From positions 1 through 64,000 of the forward strand of contig JAIPFF010000011.1 in assembly GCA_021736785.1 (NCBI GenBank): a stretch of DNA of 64,000 nucleotides. The letters run 5' to 3'. Each line of letters begins with the position of its first letter. Position 1 is the stretch's first letter. Under the pieces are notes generated by a model. That model saw only the letters and a program-made list of their open reading frames with translations. It searched no databases and was not told the origin of the DNA. The DNA is from Thiohalocapsa sp. GTDB taxonomy: Bacteria; Pseudomonadota; Gammaproteobacteria; Chromatiales; Chromatiaceae. Position numbers and translations under genes: made by a program. Below are positions 25,864-34,799 of this stretch, piece after piece.

Positions 25864-28800
25864 TCAGGTCCCGCTTTGCACCCCGTCGTCGTCCCGAGCC
25901 GGTCTGCCTGCATCGATCAATTCCAGCAGGCGCGCCGCATTCGCCGGCTTCGACAAGAAATGATCGACGCCGGCCTCGCGGGACCGCTCTCGATCGTCAT
26001 CGGACCCATAGCCCGTCACTGCGATCAGCAACGCATCCGCGGTTTGCTCGCGGCTGCGCAGCGCCCGCGCGAGGCCATTGCCGTCCATACCGGGTAGGCC
26101 GATATCCAAAACAACGGCTTCGGGAGCGAGCTCGGCGGCAATCTCCAGCGCGCGCTCCGCGTTACCGGCCTGGCGGACCTCGTGGCCGCCGATCTCCAGC
26201 GCCAGCGCCAGGCTCGTTGCGTTATCCGCGATATCATCCACCACCAACACCCGCTTCGGCACGCGCTCCGGATCGGCCTCGGCGGCGCCGGCCGGCCGCG
26301 CCTGCACGGCAGCTTGCTCCGGCCGCGGCAGGGTCTTCTGCGCTACGCCTTCACGCGCGCTTGCGGCAGACCCGGCCAACGGCAGCCGTACCGTGAATTC
26401 GGCGCCGCGATCACGGCCGTCGCTGTGCACCGTGACGCTGCCTCCGTGCATGTCGACCAGACGACGCACCAGCGTCAGGCCGAGCCCGAGCCCCGACATT
26501 GCCCGGTCGGGGCCGGGCGGGCCCTGCGCAAAGACATCGAAAATTTCCGCGCCGATCTCCGGCGCGATTCCGATACCGTCATCGGCGACGATCACGATCG
26601 CCGTGTCGTCCTCGCGGCGGGTGATGACGCGCAGCGCCCCGCCGGAGCCCGTGTACTTGATGGCATTGTCGAGCAGATTGTGGATCACTTGGTCGAGTCG
26701 GACCTCGTCGCCATGCACCATCAGCGGCTCGGTGGCCTGGTCGAACGACAACCGGTAGCCTCCCTGATCGATCGCCGCCTGCAGATCACCGATGGCCGTG
26801 CGCGCGACATCGCGCAGGTCGAGCGAGCGCAGCGTCAATGTCAAACGTCCGGACTTGATGCGGGCGACGTCCAACAGGTCGTCCACCAGCCGCGTCAGGT
26901 GCTCCAGCTGGCGCTCCTGCATGGCTTGCAGTTGCTGCAGCTCGGGATCCGGCGGTAAGCGCATCTTGAAGACGTCGATGGCGGTTCGCATCGGCGCCAG
27001 CGGATTGCGCAGCTCATGTCCCAGCGTGGCCAGAAACTCGTCCTTGCGCCGATCCGCCAATCGCAGGGATTCCTCGGATGTCTTGCGCGCGGTGATGTCG
27101 GTGTTCATGCCGACCCAGCCGCGAACGCGCGCGGCGTCATCAAGCAGCGGCACCGCGCGCACATGCATCCAGCGCCAAGCACCGTCTCGGAAGCGAAGCC
27201 GGAACTCGGTATCGAGCGCCGTTGCCTGCCGCACGCTGTCCTGCCATGCATCGCTCGCATGATCACGGTCTTGCGGATGCACGGCGTCCAGCCAACCCTC
27301 CGAGCGCATTTGCTCGAGGCTCTGCCCGGTAAAAGCGCGCCAAGTCGGCGAGTCTTCCACGAAGTGCCCTTGCGCATCGGTGGTCCAAACGATCTGCGCG
27401 GATGCTGTCACCAGGGCCCTGAAGCGGGCTTCGCTGTCGCGCAGCGCCAGCTCGGTTTGTTTCAGCGTCGTGATCTCGACCAAGGTGATGACGATGCCTT
27501 GGATTTGGTCGCCGGCCGAACGGTAGGGCAGCACACGCGCCAGGTACCACTCGCCGCGCTCTCCCAGCACCTCGCGCTGAATCGGCGTCAGGCGCTCGAA
27601 TACCTCTCGGGCGTCTTCCTCGAGCTGCTCGTAGGCCACCAGACGACGCAAGTCCGTCAGTGGCCTGCCCCGGTCGCGGGCGCGGATGTTGAACAGCTCG
27701 CTTGCGCGCGGCGTGACCCGCAAAATCCGAAGCTCTCGGTCCAGAAACAGCGTCGCGATGTCCGTCGCCGCCATGAGGTTGTTGAGGTCGGACGTCAGCT
27801 GGCTCAGCTCCTCGACCTTGTGCCGGTTCTCCTGATTGACCGTCTGCAGCTCCTCGTTCATCGACTGCAGCTCTTCCTTGCTGGTCTCGAGCTCCTCCAT
27901 GGTCGAGCGCAGCTCTTCGTTGGTCGACTGCAGCTCCTCGTTGGCGGCCTTCATCTCCTCTTGCGAGGTTTCGTATTGCTCGATGACCGTCCGCAGCCGC
28001 TCCTGGGTGCGGTCGAGCTCGGAGGGACGGCCCGCCGTATCCGCGGCGGCACTGCGCGAGGCCGCCGGCGCCTCGGGGTCCATTTCGTCGAACACGACCA
28101 GGCTCAGCCCGGCGCCCTCCTCGTCCCGGGAGGGACGGATCTGGACCAGCACCCGGCGCAGACGTCCCTCCAGCTGCAGCTCGATCGGATTGCAGCGCAC
28201 CGGCTCGGCGTGCTCGAAGGCCTGATGCAGGGCCGCGCGGACCTCGACCCGCAGTTCCTCGCGCAGCAGCTTGAAGACATTGGCGGAGGGCTCGCCGCCG
28301 GGCACCCGCAGGTAGCGCCCGGCATGCTCACTCGCATGCACGATACGAAAATCCTGGTCCACCAGTATGCTCGGCAGCGCCCAGCGCTCGACCATTTTCT
28401 GGTGCAGCGCGCCATAACTCGGCACCGACTCGCCGTGCGCACTGTCCGTTATCTTGCCCAGACGGGCTCGCGGCATCTCCGGGAAGACCGGCAACCCCGG
28501 CTCGGGCGGCGGGACGTTGCGGCGCCGATACAGGCAGTTGCCCTTGCTCTCGGGCTGGAACAGCGCATGCCGGTCGATCGTCTCCGAGGGGCCAAGCCAC
28601 AGCAGCCCGCCGGGCTTGAGCGCGTAGTGGAACAGCTCGATGACCTTTCCCTGCGTTTCTCGACGCAGATAAATCAGGACATTGCGGCACACAATCAGAT
28701 CCAAGCGCGAGAACGGCGGATCCTTGAGTAGATTGTGCGAGGCGAAGACGACGATCTCGCGCACTTCCTTGCGGACCCGATAGCTACCGTCTTCCTTGAC

Positions 28801-29940
28801 GAAAAATCGGCGCAGGCGCTCCGGCGATACGCTCGCCTCGATGGTATCGGGGTACACGCCGGCACGGGCCTTTGCCAACGAGTCGTCATGCAGATCGCTG
28901 GCGAAGATCTCGATCTCCGGCGCTTCCTGCAGCGTCGAGGCGTGCTCCAGCAGCAACATGGCAACGCTGTAGGCCTCCTCTCCGGTCGCACAGCCGACCG
29001 ACCAAACCCGCAGCTGCTCGGCGGCGGGCTTGCCTCGGAACAGCAATGGAATGACCGCCCGTTCCAAGTGCTCGAAGACCTTCGCATCGCGGAAGAACTG
29101 CGTGACGGTGATCAACAGCTCATTGGCCAGCGCATGGGCTTCGCCGGGATCCGCCCGCAATAACTCGAGATATTTGTCGAGCTGCTCGCATTGATGCAGC
29201 TGCATGCGTCGGCGGATGCGACGCAGCACCGATGAGTGCTTGTAGCGCGAGAAATCCTGGCCGCCGCGGGCACGCACCTGCGCGAAAATGCGCTGCAGCA
29301 CCTGCCGGTCGCCGTTGAGCTCGGATAAGTCGTCGACAATCTCGAGCTTCGGGCGTGTTCTCAAGAACCGGCGGATGTGCCGCGGCATGTCGGCCACCGG
29401 CAGCACCAAGTCGATCAGACCGGTGGCGATCGCGTTCTGAGGCATGCCGTCGAAGCCCGCCTCCGCCGGCTCCTGCGCGATGGTCAGGCCACCGCGCTCC
29501 TTGATCATCGAGATACCGTGCGCGCCGTCGGCGCCCGTACCCGACAGAATCACGCCGACGCAGCGTTCCCGGTGCGACTCGGCCAGCGTCTCGAAAAAGT
29601 GATCGATCGGCGCGCGTTCGAGGCGTTTTTCTTCTATGCGCGACAGGCGCAAATGGCTGTCGATGGTCGACAGGTTGGTGGCTGGCGGGATCACGTAGAC
29701 GCAGTCCGGCTCGATCTGCACATCGCCGGCCACTTGCTGGACCGGCATTTTCACGAAGGGCTGCAGCAGCTCCGCGAGCATGCTCGGGTGTTCCGGCGTC
29801 AGATGGACCACGACCACGTAGGAAAGACCGTTGTCGCCGGCCACCTCCGAGAAGAACTGCTTCAGGGCATCGAGTCCGCCGGCGGATGCGCCGATGCCGA
29901 CAATCATCGTCTCGTCCGAAGACAGGTTGGGCTCATCCAT
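25864..29940 (-). CDS. CheB-CheR-PAS hybrid histidine kinase with receiver domain
   Basis: A 1358-residue multidomain signalling protein. In order: a CheB-type methylesterase domain (about 8-195; GIGASAGG with the Ser, VVVHLTPEH with the His, SGTGADGAHG with the Asp); CheR N-terminal and methyltransferase domains (about 200-470; SVGCATGEEAYSVA binds AdoMet); a PAS-like region; a heptad-rich coiled coil (about 650-730; repeated NEELQSTNEEL, EELETSKEEL); two PAS domains (about 735-960; RFRALVTASAQIVW); HisKA with FLATLGHELRNPL (His about 980); HATPase (NLLDNAIKYTG, DDGIGIAPE, GLGLGLTLVRRL); and a C-terminal receiver (RVLVVDDIADN, VVLDIGLPGMDG). No chemoreceptor gene is adjacent, so the esterase/methyltransferase pair may act intramolecularly or on a distant partner. 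Confidence 0.93.
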   Translation of the reverse strand: MDEPNLSSDETMIVGIGASAGGLDALKQFFSEVAGDNGLSYVVVVHLTPEHPSMLAELLQPFVKMPVQQVAGDVQIEPDCVYVIPPATNLSTIDSHLRLSRIEEKRLERAPIDHFFETLAESHRERCVGVILSGTGADGAHGISMIKERGGLTIAQEPAEAGFDGMPQNAIATGLIDLVLPVADMPRHIRRFLRTRPKLEIVDDLSELNGDRQVLQRIFAQVRARGGQDFSRYKHSSVLRRIRRRMQLHQCEQLDKYLELLRADPGEAHALANELLITVTQFFRDAKVFEHLERAVIPLLFRGKPAAEQLRVWSVGCATGEEAYSVAMLLLEHASTLQEAPEIEIFASDLHDDSLAKARAGVYPDTIEASVSPERLRRFFVKEDGSYRVRKEVREIVVFASHNLLKDPPFSRLDLIVCRNVLIYLRRETQGKVIELFHYALKPGGLLWLGPSETIDRHALFQPESKGNCLYRRRNVPPPEPGLPVFPEMPRARLGKITDSAHGESVPSYGALHQKMVERWALPSILVDQDFRIVHASEHAGRYLRVPGGEPSANVFKLLREELRVEVRAALHQAFEHAEPVRCNPIELQLEGRLRRVLVQIRPSRDEEGAGLSLVVFDEMDPEAPAASRSAAADTAGRPSELDRTQERLRTVIEQYETSQEEMKAANEELQSTNEELRSTMEELETSKEELQSMNEELQTVNQENRHKVEELSQLTSDLNNLMAATDIATLFLDRELRILRVTPRASELFNIRARDRGRPLTDLRRLVAYEQLEEDAREVFERLTPIQREVLGERGEWYLARVLPYRSAGDQIQGIVITLVEITTLKQTELALRDSEARFRALVTASAQIVWTTDAQGHFVEDSPTWRAFTGQSLEQMRSEGWLDAVHPQDRDHASDAWQDSVRQATALDTEFRLRFRDGAWRWMHVRAVPLLDDAARVRGWVGMNTDITARKTSEESLRLADRRKDEFLATLGHELRNPLAPMRTAIDVFKMRLPPDPELQQLQAMQERQLEHLTRLVDDLLDVARIKSGRLTLTLRSLDLRDVARTAIGDLQAAIDQGGYRLSFDQATEPLMVHGDEVRLDQVIHNLLDNAIKYTGSGGALRVITRREDDTAIVIVADDGIGIAPEIGAEIFDVFAQGPPGPDRAMSGLGLGLTLVRRLVDMHGGSVTVHSDGRDRGAEFTVRLPLAGSAASAREGVAQKTLPRPEQAAVQARPAGAAEADPERVPKRVLVVDDIADNATSLALALEIGGHEVRQAGNAERALEIAAELAPEAVVLDIGLPGMDGNGLARALRSREQTADALLIAVTGYGSDDDRERSREAGVDHFLSKPANAARLLELIDAGRPARDDDGVQSGT

Positions 29941-30590
29941 TCGGCAAAGCGGCTCTTGCTTGACTGAGCTCGGCGCAGAGGCACCGGGCCAGCGCGACTA
30001 GGGAGACACTGATTGATTGGCCATCCCGGCCAAAAACCAGACGGAACCCGACAACGCCGTTTCCGGTTTCCTTCATTTGCAAGCGCCGAGGCGCTTGGAC
30101 ATGACGGGGCATCCTGCCCCGCACGGGAAGCGCTCGATCTTTCGGCACCTACTCCGAGTATTAAGTATCGACGATGTTACGCATCGTGCCGTTGCGCGGC
30201 CAGCATGCGGCCTACCGAGAGGCCGCACTCCGGCAACGGCATGGCCGCTGACCGCCAACGGCTGAAATGCCCCGCAGAACGGGGCAAATACCCCGGGGCA
30301 GAAGCCTGTTTCGATACCGATCTGCCGGCGTCTCGCTCGCCCGGCTGCCGGCGCTTCGGGCCGCGCCGCGTTGTCCGGGCCGGCCTGTGGCCGAACCGGT
30401 GCGGGCTGGTATCGCACTTGCGTCATCGACAGTGCAAGCAGCTTGCCGACACGGCACCCCGGCGGCGCCGTTCTCGGCGAGTCCTCGAGAATCGTCCGAC
30501 TCCCGGAACATCCGCCGGCGCGGGAACAAGGTGACGCCGGCAGCCGCCGACCGTGGCCGCTTCGTCCAACCATCGCGGAGAACGACGCTC
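29941..30590. other. Divergent intergenic region with hairpin cluster
   Basis: No gene is supported in these 650 bases between the minus-strand kinase and the plus-strand DUF2892 gene. The middle holds five perfect inverted repeats in about 200 bases, annotated separately. Confidence 0.6.
30081..30286. repeat. Cluster of five perfect hairpins
   Basis: In order: AAGCGCC/GGCGCTT (30081-30096); CGGGGCA/TGCCCCG (30105-30121); ACGATG/CATCGT (30171-30187); TGCGGCCT/AGGCCGCA (30206-30227); TGCCCCG/CGGGGCA (30268-30286). The second and fifth use the same stem in opposite order, so distal pairing between them is also possible. None has a T run. Confidence 0.65.
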
Positions 30591-30821
30591 ATGCAAAAAA
30601 ACATCGGAACCAACGACCGCTTATTGCGCGTGGCCATCGCCGTCGTGCTGATCGCGATGATCGCCGCCGGCTGGCTGAGTCCGCTCTGGACAACCATCGC
30701 GGCCATTGTGGCCTTGGCCCTGTTGGTCACGAGCGCACTCAGCTTCTGCCCGAGTTATCTGCCGTTCAATCTTTCCACCTGCCGCGAGGAGCCCGATCGG
30801 CAGACTCGCCCGCGGGCGTAA
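30591..30821 (+). CDS. DUF2892 (YgaP-like transmembrane) protein
   Basis: A 76-residue membrane protein of the DUF2892 family. The start MQKNIGTNDRLLRVAIAVVLIAMIAAG is the family hallmark, followed by a second hydrophobic segment TIAAIVALALLVTSALSFCPSYLPFNLSTC. Two Cys at the C-terminal side (FCPSY, STC) may be redox-active or metal-binding; in YgaP the same module anchors a rhodanese. Its stop (TAA) shares a base with the ATG of the large fusion gene, so the two are translationally coupled, which makes a joint membrane redox function plausible. Confidence 0.88.
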   Translation: MQKNIGTNDRLLRVAIAVVLIAMIAAGWLSPLWTTIAAIVALALLVTSALSFCPSYLPFNLSTCREEPDRQTRPRA

Positions 30822-33343
30822 TGGGCAGCACCGCGGCCAATCGAAACAAGCCGAGCCCCACGCGGAGGCCGCTGGTCCTGATCACCGGCAGCGCCGGCCT
30901 GATCGGCACGCGGCTGGCGGCGGCGCTCGGCCGGCACTTCGACGTGGTCGGCCTCGATCTGCGCTGCACGGGCACGGATCATGACTGCCGCGAGGTCGAC
31001 CTGACCTCGGACGAGAGCCTGGAGGCGGTGCTCGACGACATTGCCGCCGGGCATGGCACGCGGGTCGCGTCGGTGATTCACCTGGCCGCCTACTTCGATC
31101 TCACCAACCAACCGCATCCGCTCTACGAGCGCCTGAACGTCGGCGGCACCCGGCGGCTGCTGCAGGCGCTGCGCCGCAAGTTCGACGTCGAGCAGTTCGT
31201 CTATGCCGGCACGATGCTCGTGCACGCGCCGACCGAGCCCGGCGTGCCGATCACGGAGTCCTCGCCGCTGGAGGCGAAGTGGATCTACCCGCGGTCGAAG
31301 CTGGCGGCCGAGGCCGTCGTGGCCGAGGAGCACGGGGACATTCCGGCGGTCCTGCTGCGCATCGCCGGACTTTATACCAACGACTGCGGATCGGCATTCG
31401 TTGCCCACCAGATCCAGCGCATTTACGAGCGCCGCCTGACCGGCCATCTCTATGCCGGCGACCCGGCGCGCGGTCAGGCCATGATCCACATCGATGACTT
31501 GGTGGAGTTGGTGGAGCGGCTGGTCGAGCGGCGCGAGCAACTGCCGGCAAAACAGCCGGGCGGCGCATCGCAACCACTGGCACTGCTGGCCGGCGAGCCG
31601 GCGGTGATGACCTACGAGGCGCTGCAGAATCGGCTCGGCGAACTGCTGCACGGCGAGCAGGCCTGGCGGACCCGCTCGGTGCCGCATGTGCTGGCGCAGG
31701 CCGGCGCCTGGGTGCAGGAAAAGACCGAGCCGGCCGTGCCGGACGCCATCGACCGCGGCGAGCCGCCGTTCATCCGTCCGTTCATGGCCGCGATGTCCGA
31801 AGACCATTACGAGATCGACATCGGCCGTGCGCGCGGACTGCTCGACTGGAGCCCGCAACACCGCATCCGAGACACGCTGCCGGAGATGGTCGACGCCTTG
31901 CAGGCCGACCCGCCCGGCTGGTACGCGCGTCACAAGCTCGCGCCGCCGCAATGGATGCAGACCAGCGAGGAAGAGGGCTACGACCCGGCCGCACTCAAGG
32001 CCCGCTTCGACGAAACGCGCCGCACCGAGCACGACCGGACCCGTTGGGCCCATTTCCTCAATATCGGGCTCGGCGGTTGGGTGCTGACGAGCCCGCCGAC
32101 GCTGGGTTACACGGACCCGGCGATGACCGCAAGCGACATCGCCACCGGCCTCTGGATCATCTTGTTCGCGACGCTGTCGCTATCCCGGCAAGCAGACTGG
32201 GCCCGGCTTGCCACGGCCGCCGCCGGTATCTGGCTCACGCTGGCACCGCTGGTATTCTGGACGCCGAGCGCGGCGGCCTACCTGAACGGAACGCTGGTCG
32301 GCGCGCTGGTCTTTTGTCTGGCGATCGTCGTCGCGCCGATGCCGGGGATCGCGCCGATGGCGAAGCTGACCGGCCCCGACATACCGCGGGGGTGGTCCTA
32401 CAGCCCCTCGGCCTGGACCCAGCGGCTGCCGGTCATCGCGCTGGCGTTTGTCGGGCTCTACATTTCGCGCTATCTCGCGGCCTACCAGTTGGGCCATACG
32501 CCGCAGGCCTGGGACCCGTTCTTCGGCGACGGCACCGAGCGGGTCATCACATCGAGCGTGTCCGAGGCCTGGCCGGTCCCGGACGCCGGCCTCGGCGGCT
32601 TCACCTACCTGCTGGAGATCCTGACCGGCCTGCTCGGCGGGCGCGCCCGCTGGCGCACCATGCCCTGGGTGGTGGTGTTGTTCGGCATCCTGATCGTCCC
32701 GTTGGGCGCGGTCAGCATCTTCTTCATCGTGATCCAGCCGATCGTCATCGGCACCTGGTGCAGCCTCTGCCTGGTTGCCGCGTTGGCCATGCTGATCCAG
32801 ATCCCCTACTCCTACGACGAGTTGCTGGCAACCGGTCAGTTTCTGGCGCAGCGCCGGCGCCAAGGCAAACCGCTGCTGCGGGTCTTTCTGTTCGGCGATA
32901 CCGCCGATGGCACCGGAGCGGACCAACCGAGCGAAGACCGTCCGAGCGAATTCGACCGCCCCGCGCGCGCCGTGCTCGGCGACATCTTCGGCGGCGGCGT
33001 CTCTCTGCCTTGGACGCTTGCCGTCTCGACGCTGCTCGGTGTCTGGCTGATGTGCACGCGCCTGATCTTCGACACCGCCGGCGCCCAAGCCCACAGCGAC
33101 CATTTGCTCGGCGCGCTGGTGGTCAGCTTCTCCGTCGCAGCCCTCGGCGAGGCGGGGCGCTCGCTGCGCCTGTTCAATCTCGTGCTCGGCATGGCCGTCA
33201 TGGGCGCGCCGTGGATGCTCGACGGCGGCTCACTCACCGCCGATGTCGCGGGCGTCGCGGTCGGTGCAGTACTGATCGCGCTGGCGATCCCGCGCGGGCG
33301 CATCCGCTGTCGCTACGGCGATTGGGACAAGTTCGTCATTTGA
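30821..33343 (+). CDS. Fusion: NAD(P)-dependent epimerase + SPW repeats + VKOR domain
   Basis: An 840-residue three-part protein. Residues 1-390 form an extended SDR/epimerase: nucleotide-binding TGSAGLIG (about 22-29), catalytic Y156xxxK160 in WIYPRSKLA. Residues about 405-510 carry an SPW repeat unit (HFLNIGLGGWVLTSPPTLGY, GIWLTLAPLVFW). Residues about 530-690 are a vitamin K epoxide reductase-like membrane domain with the active-site C647xxC650 (GTWCSLC). The second cysteine pair found in many bacterial VKORs is not visible. Three more membrane segments end the protein. A quinone-linked thiol oxidase coupled to a sugar- or lipid-modifying enzyme is one possible role; I infer it only from domains. 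It overlaps the DUF2892 gene by one base. Confidence 0.85.
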   Translation: MGSTAANRNKPSPTRRPLVLITGSAGLIGTRLAAALGRHFDVVGLDLRCTGTDHDCREVDLTSDESLEAVLDDIAAGHGTRVASVIHLAAYFDLTNQPHPLYERLNVGGTRRLLQALRRKFDVEQFVYAGTMLVHAPTEPGVPITESSPLEAKWIYPRSKLAAEAVVAEEHGDIPAVLLRIAGLYTNDCGSAFVAHQIQRIYERRLTGHLYAGDPARGQAMIHIDDLVELVERLVERREQLPAKQPGGASQPLALLAGEPAVMTYEALQNRLGELLHGEQAWRTRSVPHVLAQAGAWVQEKTEPAVPDAIDRGEPPFIRPFMAAMSEDHYEIDIGRARGLLDWSPQHRIRDTLPEMVDALQADPPGWYARHKLAPPQWMQTSEEEGYDPAALKARFDETRRTEHDRTRWAHFLNIGLGGWVLTSPPTLGYTDPAMTASDIATGLWIILFATLSLSRQADWARLATAAAGIWLTLAPLVFWTPSAAAYLNGTLVGALVFCLAIVVAPMPGIAPMAKLTGPDIPRGWSYSPSAWTQRLPVIALAFVGLYISRYLAAYQLGHTPQAWDPFFGDGTERVITSSVSEAWPVPDAGLGGFTYLLEILTGLLGGRARWRTMPWVVVLFGILIVPLGAVSIFFIVIQPIVIGTWCSLCLVAALAMLIQIPYSYDELLATGQFLAQRRRQGKPLLRVFLFGDTADGTGADQPSEDRPSEFDRPARAVLGDIFGGGVSLPWTLAVSTLLGVWLMCTRLIFDTAGAQAHSDHLLGALVVSFSVAALGEAGRSLRLFNLVLGMAVMGAPWMLDGGSLTADVAGVAVGAVLIALAIPRGRIRCRYGDWDKFVI

Positions 33344-33710
33344 CACCGCGCCGGGCCCGCACCGACGCGGACGGGTCAGCCCCGACGGGCGCAAACGGCG
33401 AATGCTGCGAATGCGGCGCTCGGGGCAATCGGGGCAATCGGGGCAATCGGGGCAATCGGGGCAATCGAGGCAATCGAGGCGCTCAGGGCGCTCAGGGCGC
33501 TCGGGGGCGCTCGGGGGCGCTCGCAACCATCGCGGGACCGCCGACGCGGATGCCCCGAAGCAGCGGCGCGCGGTTCATTTCACCCGAGACCGGGGCATTC
33601 GCCCCCCCTCGCCGCAAGAACCCCGCGGGCCCGTGCCGGCGGCAGCAAGGGATTGCGCCCGGCACGGCTCCTGCTCGGCAAACCGCAGCGGCCCGTCAAC
33701 GGAGAGCTCC
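33344..33710. other. Upstream region of the PDH operon
   Basis: No gene is supported; the region holds the 9-bp minisatellite and presumably the promoter of the pyruvate dehydrogenase operon. Confidence 0.6.
33422..33522 (+). repeat. 9-bp tandem repeat (minisatellite)
   Basis: Five perfect copies of GGGGCAATC (33422-33466) are followed by drifting units GAGGCAATC, GAGGCGCTC, AGGGCGCTC (twice) and two 10-base GGGGGCGCTC units. The drift from one end to the other indicates slippage growth. Confidence 0.9.
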
Positions 33711-34796
33711 ATGCCCAGAGACGAAATCGACCTGCGTTACACGGTGGAACGTCTATCCATCCTCGACGAGGACGGCAACTTGGACGAAGCATTGGCCCCG
33801 GAGGCATCCGACGACCTGCTGCTGTCCATGCACCGCACGATGCTGCTCGCGCGGCGCTTCGACGAGCGCATGCTCCAGTTACAGCGCCAAGGCCGGATCG
33901 GCACCTTTGCGCCGGTCTCCGGACAGGAGGCCGCGCAAGTGGGCGCCATGGCCGCGCTGCGCAAAGACGATTGGTTCGTGCCGTCGTTCCGCGAGAGCGC
34001 CGCGGCACTGTGGCGCGGCACGCCCATGTCGACGCTGCTGCTCTACAACGCCGGCTACAACGAGGGCGGTGCAATCCCCGAGGACTCCCACGACCTGCCC
34101 ATCGCCATCCCGGTGGCGACCCAGATACCGCATGCGGTCGGGCTGGCCTATGCGGCCCGTTACCGCGAGACCGACCAAGTCGCGATCACCTTTTTCGGAG
34201 ACGGCGCCACCTCCGAGGGCGACTTCCACGAGGCGCTGAACTTCGCCGGCGTCTTCGCCGCGCCGACGCTGTTTCTATGCCAGAACAATCAATGGGCGAT
34301 CTCGATACCGCGAGAGCACCAGACGCAGTCGCGCACGCTGGCGCAAAAGGCGCTCGCCTACGGCATACCAGGCATCCAGGTCGACGGCAACGATGTGCTG
34401 GCGGTGCTGGCGGCGACGCGCGAGGCCGCGGAGCGCGCCCGCGGCGGCGACGGACCGACGCTGATCGAGTGCGTCACCTACCGCTTGTCGGTGCACACCA
34501 CGGCGGATGACCCATCCAAATACCGCAGCGACGACGAAGTGGAGGCCTGGCGCGCACGCGACCCCATCCCGAGGCTGCAGCGCTATCTGCAGCAGCGCGA
34601 GTTGCTCACCGACGACGACATCGGCGAATTGGAGGATGCCCTCGCCGCCGAGATCGAGGAGGCGTGGCGAGACACGAAAGCGCAGATGGAGCGCTTGGAC
34701 GACCCGCGGAACATGTTCGAGCATCACTACGCGGAACTGCCGCCCTATCTGCGCGAGCAGCGCGACGCCGTCGCCGGGCGCGCGCGGGAGGATTGA
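33711..34796 (+). CDS. pdhA: Pyruvate (2-oxo acid) dehydrogenase E1 component, alpha subunit
   Basis: A 361-residue E1 alpha of the heterotetrameric 2-oxo acid dehydrogenase type, which decarboxylates the 2-oxo acid with thiamine diphosphate. The ThDP motif starts GDGATSEGDFHEALNFA and ends at N in CQNNQWAIS; the phosphorylation-loop region YRLSVHTTADDPSKYRSDDEVEAW is typical. Pyruvate is the likely substrate because of the operon, but acetoin or branched-chain 2-oxo acids cannot be excluded from sequence alone. GGAGAG precedes the ATG. It is first in an operon with E1 beta (3 bases on), E2 and E3. Confidence 0.92.
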   Translation: MPRDEIDLRYTVERLSILDEDGNLDEALAPEASDDLLLSMHRTMLLARRFDERMLQLQRQGRIGTFAPVSGQEAAQVGAMAALRKDDWFVPSFRESAAALWRGTPMSTLLLYNAGYNEGGAIPEDSHDLPIAIPVATQIPHAVGLAYAARYRETDQVAITFFGDGATSEGDFHEALNFAGVFAAPTLFLCQNNQWAISIPREHQTQSRTLAQKALAYGIPGIQVDGNDVLAVLAATREAAERARGGDGPTLIECVTYRLSVHTTADDPSKYRSDDEVEAWRARDPIPRLQRYLQQRELLTDDDIGELEDALAAEIEEAWRDTKAQMERLDDPRNMFEHHYAELPPYLREQRDAVAGRARED

Positions 34797-34799
34797 GCC

